From Apiospora phragmitis (Eukaryota > Ascomycota > Sordariomycetes > Amphisphaeriales > Apiosporaceae): a DNA stretch of 64,000 nt. The DNA lies in NCBI GenBank assembly GCA_038363925.1, contig JAQQWL010000011.1, positions 124,001 through 188,000 of the forward strand. Reading direction: 5' to 3'. The position numbers and the translations under genes are program-made. Shown in pieces: positions 1 through 12,488 of the stretch (position 1 is its first letter; every line of letters starts with the position of its first letter). A model generated the notes under the pieces. That model was not told the DNA's origin. It saw only the letters and a program-made list of their open reading frames with translations, and did no database searches.

Positions 1-2898
1 TGTGCTGGCAATGATGAGCACAACAGAAAGAGGCGCGTTGGGATATGATGCTGGTAAACGCGCATCGAAACGGTTCCCATTGGCGCCCGGGGGAGAGATG
101 GCTTCCTGGCGTATATAGACCTGGAGGGTTGGCGACATGGCATGTCTTGGAGTGGCGCTACGGGATCTGCGATCAGAAATAGAGAGAAGAATGGCTCCCC
201 TTAGTTGGACATCGTCGTTCACTTTGGTCATAGACATTAAGCTTGTATAGTACATGTAACAACAAATCATAAGGGATCATTGGGCAACAAGCTGTTGTTT
301 CTTGGAGTATGTCTTGATGACGGGGTCGGCCCAACCGTGACTCTCGTGATACAACGATCAGCAGCTGTCAACACCCAGTGGTCGAAGAGGATGGCAAAGA
401 AAGCCCGAAACCGAACTTACTCCCATACCCGTTGAATCTGTAAGACTACTCTGCCTCTAGGGCTGACACTCAAGCCAGGGACCAACCGGTGAGGCGCTTT
501 TTCTAATGCGCTGATGTACCAACAACGAGGATCGAGATCCTGATGTGGGCATTGCAGTGCCCCTTATCGCTCTTGGCCAACGTGGCCCATGGAAAGCACA
601 GAAGAGGATCCCTGTCCGCCATGCTCTTTCTTGGGGTTATATAGCTTCCTCATCTGTAGATAGATTAGCAAAATCTCCATGGATCAGTGTGGTCAAGCGG
701 TCATACTGCTAACTTCCCATGAAGCGCGCAGTCTGTTTCTTACACTCACTAATTAGTGGATATTCCCACCCTCTTCTCGAGATTGGGCCACGAAGAAGGA
801 TTTGATTACATCGTTCATTGCCACGTGGACTGTTCATGACATTCGTTGTATAATTCAGCCGCGACACAGGGGCGGGCTCTTGCTGTCCCGTACACCGCCG
901 AGGCCTTAAGTGTCTACAGCTGGTCTGATGAGCAAGCCATGTGTCACTAAACTTTGAGCCTGTCCAATTAGGTTTGTCTTGATTGATGATGGAGATAAGT
1001 CATATACCTTTCAGCTTTCAAGGGGCTGCAACATCTTGGCCCCATTCTATCCCGTCATACTTCACTGTCTCAATCTTAAACCGGCTATGGCAATGTCTAT
1101 CATCTGGGGCCCCTTTGGGCCTGTCGATGTGATACGTGAGGTGATCACAACTGCTCTCTCCTCCAACCGAGATCATCTAAACGCTTTCGCGCCATCGACC
1201 GCGTGAAGATAGGAGGATGGGCGTTCTCTCTCTATGTTGGTGCATGTATGCAGGTTCAATTATCAATCCTAAGTCTGACCGTGGTGTGGATTCCGAGATC
1301 ACACCAGAATACCTCCTACTTAGTCAGTCAAAAGTCTTGTAGTATACTACTAGCCAATAACGTCGAGCGAAATGATGACGGCGGCATCCTGCAGTAGGTT
1401 GTTCGTGAAACCGAACGTGGCATCCTTGGGGAGTTCCGAGCCCCCAACCCTCACTTGGCAATAAGCATTACTTACGTATTAATCGATACGATATAAAATG
1501 ACGGTTCGAATTCTATGTACATGTGTGCCGTTGGGTCTACCTGTGACAACTACCTTCTAGAAGCATTGCGTGGCCAAGCCTCGGCTGTACCGTCGTCGTC
1601 ACGATTGACGAATGTTATTCTCCGCATCCCCATCAGTAGCCCACCTTGGCGACGAAAGGCCTGTGATCGATTTGGTGATTAGTACAGGAACCAGTCGCTC
1701 CGTCGCCTTATTTGAAATCAACGGTAGTATCATTCAAGACGGACCGACTCGGGCATTGTAACGTATCGATGCTGGAAACTCTTGGGTCTCTTGGGTGGTA
1801 GGGGTGAGCGTCAGTCAACTGGTAATATGATGCGTTGGATCACATATTGCTTTTCTTTTGTCTCCTCGCGGGGCGGTCTGTCGTCTTGCAGGGTATCTAT
1901 CACATCCCTGCGGTGGCCGTTGCTCCGGGGCATCCGCCGGCATGTGTGAAAGTGGCGGTACTATAGTATACCTGGCATATAAAGGCCCATGGATGTTTCC
2001 AGACATGGCCAAGACATATACCTGTGGCAGCAAGGTAGCATTCCGAGAAGCTCTGAAGTATTATTAAAGACATGTACTTCACAGGGACCAAGCGATGGAA
2101 TTTTCTAGAAGGAAAGAGGAGTTCATGCAATCACGAAGACCACAAACCGGCACTGCGTTGGACGCTGTTTGATTTGACGTTTAAACACAAGAGGGCCAAT
2201 AGGTTAAGGGACATTGGAGTGTTCGACGTCATGGAACATCAAGATTCCAGGTGAAGCATTTCGATGTTTAGCGGTGAACAACTTCAACGAAGTTGTGCCA
2301 GGCTATACATAATCTACACACGACAATAATGAAATACGCACTGGTGTTATCGATGTCTAGTCGGCGTGATTATTAAACACTGGTGGATTACGCCATGTTC
2401 AGGCTCACGGTAGTATGCCAGTAATATGGTACGTACCCTTCAATTCCCAACCCTCCAGGGCCAAGTTCAAGATGAAACTTGTTTATTGATTCTGTTAAGA
2501 TGCCACTGACCAGTCCAGGTCCAGGCATGGGGGGTCCCCTGATATTGCTCGACAAAGGTCGTGTCGCCAGTCACTTGGCCGAGGATCACGGGCCATGAGA
2601 ACGAAGGCCGACCATCCGGGACGTGCTTCAACCCGCCAGGTAAATGGAAACATCGCCTTCGGGGGACCAGGGATCGAGAGCGGCAAATGTTTTAGGGGGA
2701 GACGGTAGATCGTTCCTTGATGATATATGTCTGGTGGCTTTCAAGGACCTATTGTTTACTGTCAGAGATAATCCAACATCCAGATTATGATGATGACTTG
2801 ATGTCACCAGTTCTTGATTCTGAGCAAATAGTCTTTCTTTATAATACCTTCGTTTGTCAGTTGAAGAGAAGAACAATAACAATAACGCTTCCTCAAGA
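1..2898. other. Intergenic, no gene recognised
   Basis: All open frames here are short and have no recognisable motif on either strand. Base composition is ordinary rather than AT-rich, so it is not a RIP block. The right end presumably includes the promoter and leader of the MFS transporter. Confidence 0.5.
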
Positions 2899-3033
2899 TG
2901 GATCATCGACACTCTGCGCCGATGACCATGCTTCCCAGCTACCAGTCCTCGCTCCGCAACACGTTCAGTCCGCCCAGAGGTCACTGAGCCCACCAGTCAA
3001 TCCCCTCAAAATAACGAACCTTGGGCTTCAGAG

Positions 3034-4867
3034 ATGAGAGAATGGGGGCGCAACGGTCCCGTACAGGAGCTTCCCTGCAAAGAAGACGATGTTTGGTGGT
3101 CGGTAAAGGGGCACGCAGGCTCCTCCAGAGGGAGCGACTCGCTCAGTAAAGCACAAGAAGATCCCAATCTTGTAAGTGACTCTTGAAATATCAAAACACG
3201 TCTCCTTAATAAACATCACGACGAAAGTGCTAACAATACCACAAAAAGGTTACGTGGGACGGCCCGCAAGACCCCCAAAACCCCCAGTCCTGGTCGATGC
3301 CCCAAAATACGCCCAGTCCCTCATCCTGGGCCTGTTCCTCTTCATCGCCAACTTCTCCGGCACCATGGTGGCGCCCGCGCTCGACCTCATCGGACGGGAC
3401 CTCAACATCCCCGCGGGGCCCGAGCGGACGCTGATCCTGTCGACGTCCCTGTTCGCGGGCGCCGTCGCGCCCATGTTCTGGGCGCCCCTGATAGAGGTCT
3501 ACGGGCGCGTCCCCGTCATGGTCTACCCCACCTCCTGCAGCTCGTCTTCAACACGGCCTGCGGGTTCGCCCGGACGGGGCCGCAGATCAACATTTTTCGG
3601 TTCCTGGCGGCTGTGGGGTCGAGTCCACCGGGTATCGTGAGTTTCATTCTTCCTGCCCGTTGTCTGTCTTTCTCCGCAAGCTGACTTGGGCCCCTCCTAT
3701 ACTAGATCGCCCCGGGACTTACCGCCGATATGTACCCCGCCAGCATGGGCGGCCTGGGCGACACGATGCACTCGATGCTGCCCTTCGTCGGCACCGCCCT
3801 GGGCCCGATCGTCGGGGCCCAGATCGCGCAGACGGGCGAGTGGCGCTGGATCTTCTGGTCGACGTCCTTCCTCAGCATCCTGGCCATGACGCTGGGCCTC
3901 CTCGTGCTGCGGGAGACGTCCCACACCGTGATCCTGGGCAAGAAGGCCGCGAAGCTGCGGAAGGAAACGAACAACCCGCAGCTGCACTCCCAGTACCACC
4001 ACCCGGGCATGTCGTTCGCGGCACTGTTCAAGAAGCGGCTGGTCCTGCCGTTCCTCATGCTGGTCACGCACCCCATTGTGCAGCTGCCGTTCCTCTACCG
4101 CGCGTACCTGTTCGGCATCATCGCCCTCATCATCTCGACGTTTGAGCAGGTCTGGGAGGACGGGTACGGCATGGACAAGAGCACCGCCAGCTTCAACTAC
4201 TTCGCCCTCATGGCCGGCTTCATCATCGGCCTGCAGCTCAGCCACCATTTCATTGACGGGGTACGTTGGATCTAAACCTGACTAAACAATCTGACAAGCA
4301 ATCTGCCTTGCCTTGCCTGGTGGCTTGGCTTGCATGCATATATGTGCGGGGAAGAAGAACACAAAAAAGAAGCTAATGCGCGTTCTACTATCTACCTAGA
4401 CATCCGCCCACTTCCGCAAAAAGACCGGCCGGGACCACGTCCCCGAATGGCGCATCCCGCCCAGCATCGCCACCGCCATCCTCGTGCCCATAGGCCTGCT
4501 CCTGTACGGCTGGACGGCCCAGAACAAACTACACTGGTCGCTGCCCGACCTAGCCATCATCCTGCTGGGGATCGGTTGTATTCTGGGTTTTTTTAGCATG
4601 CAGCCGTACGTGACGGACTCGTGCGGTCCCGAGTACGCGTCGAGCGCGCACTCGGTCGGCCAGCTGCTCAAGGGCCTCTTCGAGTTCGCCTTCCCGCTGC
4701 TCGGCCCGCCGCTCTACGCCGGGCTCGGGCTCGGCGTCGGCAACACCCTGCTCGCGCTGCTCACGCTCGCCATCGGCGTACCCATCCCCATGGTCTTCTG
4801 GTTCTTTGGCGAGACCATCCGCGGCCGCAGCAGGGCCGGGTTCCCCGTTTGGCCGAGCACGCGGTGA
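3034..4867 (+). CDS. MFS exporter, DHA1 (polyamine/multidrug) type, with two frame breaks
   Basis: This is a plasma-membrane proton-coupled drug or polyamine exporter of the fungal TPO1/DHA1 kind. Introns are 3172-3248, 3637-3705 and 4261-4399, all GT-AG and phase 0. The family N-terminal signature is spread over exons 1-2 (EDPNL, then VTWDGPQDPQNP), followed by TM1 (LILGLFLFIANFSG), the PLIEVYGR loop that resembles MFS motif A, WRWIFWSTSF after TM5-6, and C-terminal helices ending FWFFGETIRGR. The frame breaks near 3306 (CCCCAAAATAC) and again near 3525-3535. Restoring one base at each gives 516 residues, a normal length. The start is uncertain: the ATG at 3034 is in frame, but an ATG at 2899 would fit with one more indel. 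It could be a recent pseudogene, but identical single-base breaks in neighbouring genes favour assembly error. Substrate is unknown. Confidence 0.85.
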
Positions 4868-5044
4868 AATCTTGGGGCAGTGGTTTCAGCGGTGTGCATG
4901 TCTGTATGGGTGTGCATGGGCGCCCGGTTGATCTTCACCATGAATGGCAGGGGTTGCGATTGAGCATGCCAGGGGATCAGGGGATCTGGATCAACCAGAC
5001 TTGAACCCCGGGGTATACCATTCATTCTATTATGTTATATATCA

Positions 5045-5067
5045 TTTTCCGTATATTATACGGAAAA
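5045..5067. promoter_or_regulatory. Perfect 10-bp inverted repeat with CCG-N9-CGG core
   Basis: TTTTCCGTAT and ATACGGAAAA are exact reverse complements around a 3-nt spacer. The core is an everted CCG/CGG pair, a half-site arrangement used by many fungal Zn(II)2Cys6 regulators. It lies about 180 bp after the MFS stop and about 900 bp before the permease start, so it could be a 3'-end hairpin or an operator. No binding protein can be assigned. Confidence 0.35.
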
Positions 5068-5776
5068 GAGGAGGAAGAGGGGCAGTTGACAGTGGGAGTA
5101 TCGGACTGCCGTTGGATTTGTTTTCTTTTCTTTCTTGGCATCTTTTGTTGGTTTCCGATTCGCTTGGGTTCTGCAGGCCAGACAGATAGAAGAAATCAAA
5201 TCGACATTCTAGATGAAAATGGCACCATGGTGGTTTGATACCCGGGATGTATGTGACCCCTTATAATGAAGGTGCCCGGGAGCTGATTTAATTAATCCCC
5301 GAGATCTACACAGTTCTGAAGCTTGGTGCTTGGAGACTCCCATGCATCATTACATGTGCGCACGACTATAGGTATGTAATGGAATGCCAAGGTATTACAT
5401 CGCACTCATCATATATCATATACTACCTACATATGCGACACACTGCCCAGCCTTCGCCCGGTTTGCCCTGAGCAGCACTGCCGAAGCATTCAATGTTACC
5501 GCCACCACGAGCACCGCCACGGGCCACCGTTACATCGCACCAACATGGACTTGTGACACGTCCGCCTCCGTGGTTTCACGCCGCGCAATAGCTATTACAT
5601 TGACCGCACTGAGCAACTTGGAAGTATTGGAATCTTGCGACTCTTGTCCATACTTGGCTGCATTCTTGACCGTCACAGAGTTGATGCTAGAGGCGCCGGT
5701 CACAAACAGTATGTTTGACTACCGCTGCTTCTTCTTCTGACTACCGTTGGGCTGAGCGTATGCCGCGCCGCATAGC

Positions 5777-5790
5777 GCCGCATATGCGGC
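5777..5790. repeat. 14-bp perfect palindrome
   Basis: GCCGCATATGCGGC is self-complementary and follows two further GCCGCAT-like copies, about 190 bp before the permease start. It may be a regulator site; there is no direct evidence. Confidence 0.3.
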
Positions 5791-5982
5791 TTGAGAAATC
5801 GAGGAGTAGATGAGAGACATACTTTGAGTCAGTCGTATGTAAAGAAGGTCTCGTTGTTCAACCTGATGACTTGCACAAGTATTAAAAGCATCACCATCCC
5901 GGGGGTTTGGTGAAGTCGAACCGAGAATGAACGCATAATTTGTTAGAACCAGGACTCGAAACCAATTTCTAGATATCTCGTC

Positions 5983-8261
5983 ATGGAAAATCTATCAACA
6001 GACACAAGCCACATCAGGGAGTGGCGGTCCATCATCACCCTCGTCGCCTTCTTCCTTGCCAGTAAGTAGTAGCGCCCCTTAGCATCCCCCTCCTCCTCCG
6101 ATGTCACTAACTCATCATCCTCGCCCTCAGATATCGCCGTGCTGTTCCCCTTCCATATCCCTCTACCCATCCCCCGCCTCCTGTGGAATGCCACCCTGAG
6201 CGTACTGGTCAAGCTGCGCATCATACCACCGCGGCGTTCCAAAGAAGATGCAAGTCAAACTCACCACAACCATGGAAAGACGACGGGTAGTGGCATCTTC
6301 CGGATGTCCCACTTCCCCATCAACATGGTAACAGCCCCGCTGCTCGCCGACCTCTTCCTCCTCGCCACCGGCACCATCGGCCGCGCCGAAGTCTACGCCG
6401 GCACCGTCGGCGCCAACAGCATCGACCCCATCGACGTCATGCTCTTCTTCATAACCCTCGCCTACATCGCCCTCTCGCTCGACGCGGCGGGCCTGATCCG
6501 CTACCTCGCATGCCGCGTGCTGAAAGCCAGCAAGAGCGGGCGCCGCCTCTACTTCTACCTGTACGCCTTCTTTTTTGGCTTGACGACCTGCATCGGCAAC
6601 GACCCCATCATCCTGTCGGGGACCCCGTTTTTAGCGTATATCACCCGCATCTCCAACATCGAGGACCCGGCCGCCTGGGTCTACGCCCAGTTCGCCATCG
6701 CCAACATCGCCTCGGCCATCCTGGTCTCGTCCAACCCGACCAACCTGGTGCTGACGGCGGCCTTCAGCATCCGCTTCATCGACTACACGGCCAACATCAT
6801 CGTGCCCGTCCTCTTCACCGTCGTGCTCCTGTTCCCCTTCCTGCTGTTCGTCGTCTTCCGTGACAAGGGCTGCATCCCCCCGACCATCGAGATGCAGAAG
6901 CTCAACCTGCTGCACGACGGGGATGGAGAGGAAGGAGAAGCAGACAGAGCCCCCGTGAACCCCAACATCCCCTACGCCCACGCCCAAAATGGCGACGACC
7001 AGCAGGGCCTCCGCGAGGTTCTCAATCCCTACCTGGACAAATGGGGCGCCGTCTTCGCCGCCCTCGTCATGGCTGCCACGCTCATCGCCATCCTCGCCCT
7101 CAACGCCGCGACGGGCGGCGAGGTCCCGGTCTATTGGGTCACGCTGCCCGCGGCCGTCGTCATGTTTTGTCGGGACGTGACCTCCGGGTGGCTGAACCGG
7201 CACGAGACGCGCGAGCTGGCGCGCCGCGGTCAGCGGGAAGCCGAACGTGCCGAAGTGGCAGAGGCTATCATCGCGGAGCGTCGTCGTCAGCACCACGAAG
7301 AGCTCTGTGAGAAAGAAAATTCGGGGCTCCCGAGGCGACGAGCTGCGGCTCCTGCTGTTGTTTCCCCCAGCAACACCGAGGTAGAGCCCTCTTTGGACCG
7401 AGACCGAGACCACGACAACGACAGCATCCGCCCAGCACCCACCTCGACCGACGACGACGGGGAGAAAACAGGAGTCAGAGCCGGAGCGCCACCGACGCCG
7501 ACCTAGAGCGCCAGATCTCGCAAGAGCTCCAGCTTCGACACCTTCAACGACAACAGCCGCCGGAGCAGACCAAAACCACGCTCGTGTCGCTCTGCCGCGA
7601 CGCCCAAGCCTGGGCGCGCGCGACGTTCCCGACGGCCACGACCGTGCTCTCGCTGCTGCCGTTCCCGCTCGTGCCCTTTGCCTTCGCCATGTTCGTGCTC
7701 GTGGAGGCGTTGGTCACCAACGGCTGGGTGCCCGTCTTCGCGTACGCGTGGCATCACTGGGTGGACAAGACGGGGACCGTGGGCGCCATTGGCGGGATGG
7801 GGTTTGTGTCCGTTATCCTCTGCAATGTGAGTTCTCTCGATATGATGACTACCTACTTCCTTACAATGGGATTATGTATATCGGGCTAACCTATTCCTAC
7901 TACCTACCCACAGTTCTCCGGCACCAACATCGGCACCACCATCCTCGTCTGCCGCATCATCCAAACCTGGCAGCAGATCCACGCCGACGCCTCAAGTAAC
8001 ATTAGCGACCGCACCTTCTGGGGCACCGTCTACAGCATGGCCCTCGGCGTCAACTACGGCGCCTTCAGCTCGGCCTTCAGCGCCTCGCTCGCGGGCCTGC
8101 TCTGGCGCGACATCCTAGCCAAGAAGGGCATCCTCCTCCGCCGGACCGGCTTCCTGCGCGCCAACGTGCCCCTCATCTCCGTCGCCATGGCTGTCGGCCT
8201 CGCCGTGCTCATCGGCGAGATCTACATCATCCGGGGCGAGCAGGCGTATGCGCTCAGGTGA
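5983..8261 (+). CDS. ArsB/NhaD-CitM superfamily anion permease, with one frame break
   Basis: This is a polytopic transporter of the ion-transporter superfamily (arsenical pump ArsB / citrate-Mg CitMHS fold). Introns are 6062-6130 and 7827-7913. After an N-terminal helix, the first half carries the conserved TTCIGNDPIILSGTP hairpin and SSNPTNLVL. The second half carries FSGTNIGTTILVCRI, matching the two inverted halves of this fold. A long hydrophilic, charged loop (about residues 380-510, rich in Arg, Glu and Asp) separates them. The frame shifts by -1 near 7462-7470 (GACGGGGAGAAAAC). One added base gives exactly 707 residues with a smooth join (GENRSQSRSATDADLERQI). Fungal relatives are usually labelled arsenite or citrate transporter-like, but the substrate cannot be read here. 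Its neighbour is an MFS exporter; no arsenate reductase or Acr3 is nearby. Confidence 0.8.
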
Positions 8262-9921
8262 CGTGACAAAAAGGGTGGTGGGTCGCAACGTTCGCTTTGG
8301 GGAAGAAGAGCTGTACATATGGTGATGAGTTATGTAGCTCCCTCGGCAGTCACCTAGTAGGAACCATTTCCTCCGTGCCACGTGTGCCTCGATGGATAGT
8401 ATGGGGCTTTTCCATAGTTATTAGGTACTGCAGCGTGGCCATTTCACATTGGAACCCCACCTGTAACACAATGAGAAAATGAATAATATTGTACTTGGCA
8501 TCGAGAGATATGTTGGTGCAAACTTTTCACCTTGGACGCCCACTTCACGTGTCAGATTGGGCATCAAGGCATGATGAATCCATCGTCAGATCAGCAGGAG
8601 GGGCAGACGCACACTCCAGGAGAATGCCCCATCCCCACCAAAACACGCTCATTCGAGTCATACACACAATTTGAAGACAGTGACATCAGAAGACCACCAG
8701 ATCACCAAGAAGCAATCAAAGTATTGCATGTAATCATGTTTATTCCAGGAAGCCCTTGCCGTTTCTAGCTAGACGGACGACCTGAATTCCTATATACCTA
8801 AACTATTGAACAAGTTTCCCCAGCGATGAAGCTCAATCGCGACGACATAATTGGTATCTGTATTCGATAAAAGGACTGCCTGCCGGCCGGCTCATTCGCC
8901 CAAGTCCCGTTTATCCCTTGGGTATCGATTTTTGTGTATCCGCCCAACTCCATCTCTCCATTCTCAAAACGCCAAAAGACAATTATCAATCCTCTGTCCT
9001 CCACCGTTGGCCTGGGCAGTTGATTTTGGGTAGCGAGCGATGCGATGACAAGCTGAACGCCAGAGTGTGAACCCATCACAATCCAGGATAGACCCACAAG
9101 CAGCACCGAGCGTGAGAACCCGGAGAAGCTTCAGTCATCTTAGGAAAAACATAATATGGAAACAAGAAGGCAGTGGGCTCCTCGTAGGAGCCTTGCCTCA
9201 CAGTTCACAGTCTCGAGTCCAGTACTGGTTGATAGATAGCATAGCGTTTTGGTTGGATAGAACATAATTGTTGCTAGCAAGTCGACAGCAATCTAGTCCA
9301 ACTTGAGCAAGGCCCATCCCATCCATCCATCTCAGCTATCAAAACGCCAGTGTCCTGTCTATCGGTTCGACTCCTGCAGGTGCGCACAAACTTGGGCCAC
9401 CCAATGCCACCACTCAGTAGAGCTGACAATCTCGCACTTATCGCGACGCCAAATGATCCAGACGATTGAGAGGTGAGCATTATGCATTATAAAAGAAACA
9501 CCCCCCTTGGTCTGGTAGTCGTATGAAGTCATCATATGTACCCGTCCAATGGCCCCCTCCTGTGAGACCAGTCGTGCATTGCCAATGCCTGAAAACGCCT
9601 TTGTGAAAAATCAGAAGTATCCCATGACCTCCCCAGTTTTTGTTTTCCGTTTCGCTACGTGTGCTACAAAAAGGATGATGGCGCAACTGGCGATGCCGTT
9701 GCGATGCTGCCGATGCCTTGAACGCCTTGCCGAAGAAAATGCAATCAAAACAACCCCGTAACAGTCGTGGTATAAAAGGATGAATGACAAGTCAAGAACG
9801 AGCGGGTCCGGTGCGCCGTCGAAAGAGACGGGCCGACCTTGCCTATTGTCGAGTTATGCGAAGCTCCTTCCTATCGGTAGCCTCGGTGTGTATGTATGTG
9901 TATGAGTGAAGTTAAGGAACC
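8262..9921. other. Intergenic between convergent genes
   Basis: This is the shared 3' region of the permease (+) and the CBM21 gene (-). I see no gene. A tRNA B-box-like sequence near 9364-9374 lacks a pairing T-stem and is not a tRNA. Confidence 0.5.
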
Positions 9922-12488
9922 TCATCCTCGAATCGCTGTCGCAGCGTGAGCCTCGGGTGAAAACGGGAAGCGATCCGACATTTGCTGCGCATGGTGGAAT
10001 GGGACGGCATCAAAACCAAGTCCGCCCGACGACGACGACGATGACGTACCGGCTAGAGGGGACAAGGTCCCGGGGATCGAGGCCGGTCGAACTGTCGAGG
10101 AGCCAGAAGCGGGCGGGCTTGACGATTGACGCAGAGCAGAGGGTATGCCGTTCAAGGGCGACTCGGCCGGTGAAGCCCCAATGGCCACGTGGGTGTTTTG
10201 GAAGTACGGGTTCAGATTCTGGTGGATAGCATAGCGCAGTGCGCCGTGCTGGGCCTTGTCCATCATCGGGCTGCCGGCGAGGCTGGAATCCGAGCTCTGG
10301 TTGGCCATCAAGTCGTCGCCGGCGCCGTCGAATCGGGCACTGCGCAGAGTCCCATCCTTCGGCTGGGGACTAGACTGCTTAGAGCCATTGAACTGGAACA
10401 TGGCTCATGTTAGTTCGATGTCTTTCATCTTGGGAGGCGGCGTGAATCCGGGGAAGTAGGAGAACCATTAGACTACAGGATGTCCAGGAGTACGTACAAA
10501 GCAGTATTTGTTAACAATCTCCTCATACGAAGCAGAGGCGATTGTGGCCGAGGCTGGAGATCCAGGAGGGCCAGAGAGCCGGGAAGGAGCCGCAGGAGCG
10601 GACGGCGCTGCTACCTTGGCCAGGGAGGGAGGGGCTTGGACGGCCGAGTTGGCCACCTGGGTTTGGATGGGGGGACCGAATGACGGCTTCTTGTGAGGCT
10701 TCATATAAAGACCATCACTGCGTGGGCTGCCACGCGGGCTACCGCCAGATCTCTTCTGGGCCTGTTTGGCCGCATCCAACGAAGCACCAAAGTCATACCG
10801 GTTGGCAAACGCAAGGCCACTAGGGGCCGCTAGCTTGTTGGCCAGGTTGTCGCTTGGCAAGTTGGTCGTAGACTTGGAGGTCCTCTTAAGGCGGATGGGG
10901 GCTCTCCTCACCCAGGAACTCATGGATAGGGCCGTCGTCCCACATCTTGTGCTCGCTGCTGAACTCGTCAAATACGCTGGCAGGTAAAGACTTGGGTCTC
11001 GGGGCTGTCGAGGGGCTTGAGCGTCGGTTGCTGCGAGGCAGAGAGTGGGATGGTCTGACGCTGGCACCTTGGAAGTTCTTCTTCCCGTTCTGGGGTAGCA
11101 TCTTCTTGCGGAAATCAATCTGGAAGTTCAAGTCATTGTTGTTGTCCCAGTATTCGCGGCCGTTAACGTTATATCGCACGCAGAAGTAGAGCGTCTTCGC
11201 CTCGAGATTAGCAAAGTCGGAGAGCTTGATGGTGAACTGGAAGCGGTCGTGGCCGGCCTCCGTGTCCCTAGGTCGGATCTCGTGGCCGTACTCGGCTCCC
11301 ACCTCGGACACGGTCTTCCAGTAGTCGAAAGTGAAACGGCAGACCACCGACTTTTGGAACGCCAAGTTGGCAACCGCAAGGGAGCCAAGCAATGACTTTT
11401 GGTCCGGAGACATCCAGATTCGCTCCACCCGTATGGGCATAGCTTTTCGGAGCGGGGTCTCGGCGGGGAAGTTGTTGATGACGACCTCCCACTCGAAGGG
11501 AGGCGACCGTGTTGTCGACTTGTCCATGTTAAAGGGGTACTCGGTATCGCTCTCGTAGTTATCTGCTGGCGACGACCCAGCGCTGACGGCGAGCGGGCGG
11601 TCGACTTGCAGGAAATGCCGCACATGCTCCAAGTGCGAATCGAAGTGGACGGCTTTGGAGAAGGTGGGGGTGCCGGGCATACTCGACGGTCTTCGTTGCG
11701 AGGAAGGTCTCAACGCTGGCCGAACAAGTTCACCCGACTTCTTGCGCACCATCTGAGGCTTTTGAGGAGGCTCGTCGATTTCCGAGTCCTCTTCCGATGC
11801 GGTAGGTGTGGCATCTGCAGACTTGGATTTGAAAATGTTAGGTTCTGTATTGGAGCGCATATGAGAGATGCGTCGGTGGCCTGGCGGGGCTTTGTGATGC
11901 TGGACTCCCTCTGTCATCTCTTCTATCTGTGAGGGCAGAACCAGCAAGTCACCCGGAGAAGGCGTCCGGTCGGGAGAGCTTTCTCGGTGCTGCGGGATGG
12001 CACTGATGGCATCCTGTAGCTCCCTGCAAGTTCTCAATTTCCCGACCACGGGCGTCGTCTCCACCAGCCCCTTCATCTTCGCTCGAGTTCTGGGAATCAG
12101 GCGGCGAGATGATGGCACCGGCAGGCATAGAACGACCATCAGTGACTGGAGGTGGGGACTGCCGTACCGGTCCAGCATTGAACTGAGCTGCGGCAGTCGC
12201 CATCGCTACCGCGTCCACCATTCCCTTCAAGTCATCCGAAGTGCCGGGTGGTGTAATATCCGGCGTCGATCCATTGGCGGAGATGGTGGATGCTGCTCCT
12301 GATCCAGCACTCACCGAGGGTGTTCGTCTGTGCTTGGTCAAATACGAGGCAGATCGAGGCAGCGAAGGCCTCGACTGGGTGCTCGGAGAGGTGGGGCTTG
12401 TGCCATGGATCGAGGACCTCCGACTGACACTTGGCGATGAGGGAGCTGAGGACGCAGGAGAGCGGTACGAGGGCGGCGTGTAAGGCAT
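9922..12488 (-). CDS. CBM21 glycogen-targeting PP1 regulatory subunit (Gac1/Pig type), two frame breaks
   Basis: This scaffold recruits type-1 protein phosphatase to glycogen and so activates glycogen synthase. The protein starts MPYTPPSYRSPASS, which I recall as typical of fungal members, then has a long Ser/Pro-rich disordered part. The RVxF-type PP1 docking motif is in SKAVHFDSHLEHV (K-A-V-H-F). The CBM21 domain runs from WEVVINNFP to NDLNFQIDF, with RFTFDYW and the YWDNNNDLNF strand typical of the fold. A low-complexity C-terminus follows, with one intron (10393-10497, minus-strand donor GTACGT, acceptor CCAG). There are two +1 frame breaks: near 12026 (GG read as GGG) and near 10900 (CCCC read as CCCCC). 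Removing one base at each gives 819 residues, joined as ENLQELQDA and EESPIRLKRTSK. The frame is open upstream to 12731, so a longer N-terminus is possible. Confidence 0.88.

Larger units (their letters stand above)
4868..5982. other. Intergenic between MFS exporter and permease
   Basis: No gene is recognised; a 118-residue open frame at 5384-5740 has no family features and I do not count it. The stretch contains two perfect palindromes, listed separately. Confidence 0.5.

Noticed and set aside
585..630. Short similarity to fungal 5S rRNA (GGAAAGCAC, GGATCCC, GTCCGC in order)
   Set aside because: Spacing is wrong and neither flank continues the 5S sequence or its internal promoter; probably chance.
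3034..8261. Secondary-metabolite or arsenic-resistance cluster
   Set aside because: Only two transporters are adjacent; no biosynthetic enzyme, arsenate reductase or pathway regulator is seen nearby.
9364..9374. GGTTCGACTCC, a perfect tRNA B-box
   Set aside because: The flanking bases do not form a T-stem and no A-box or acceptor stem is found at the right distance.
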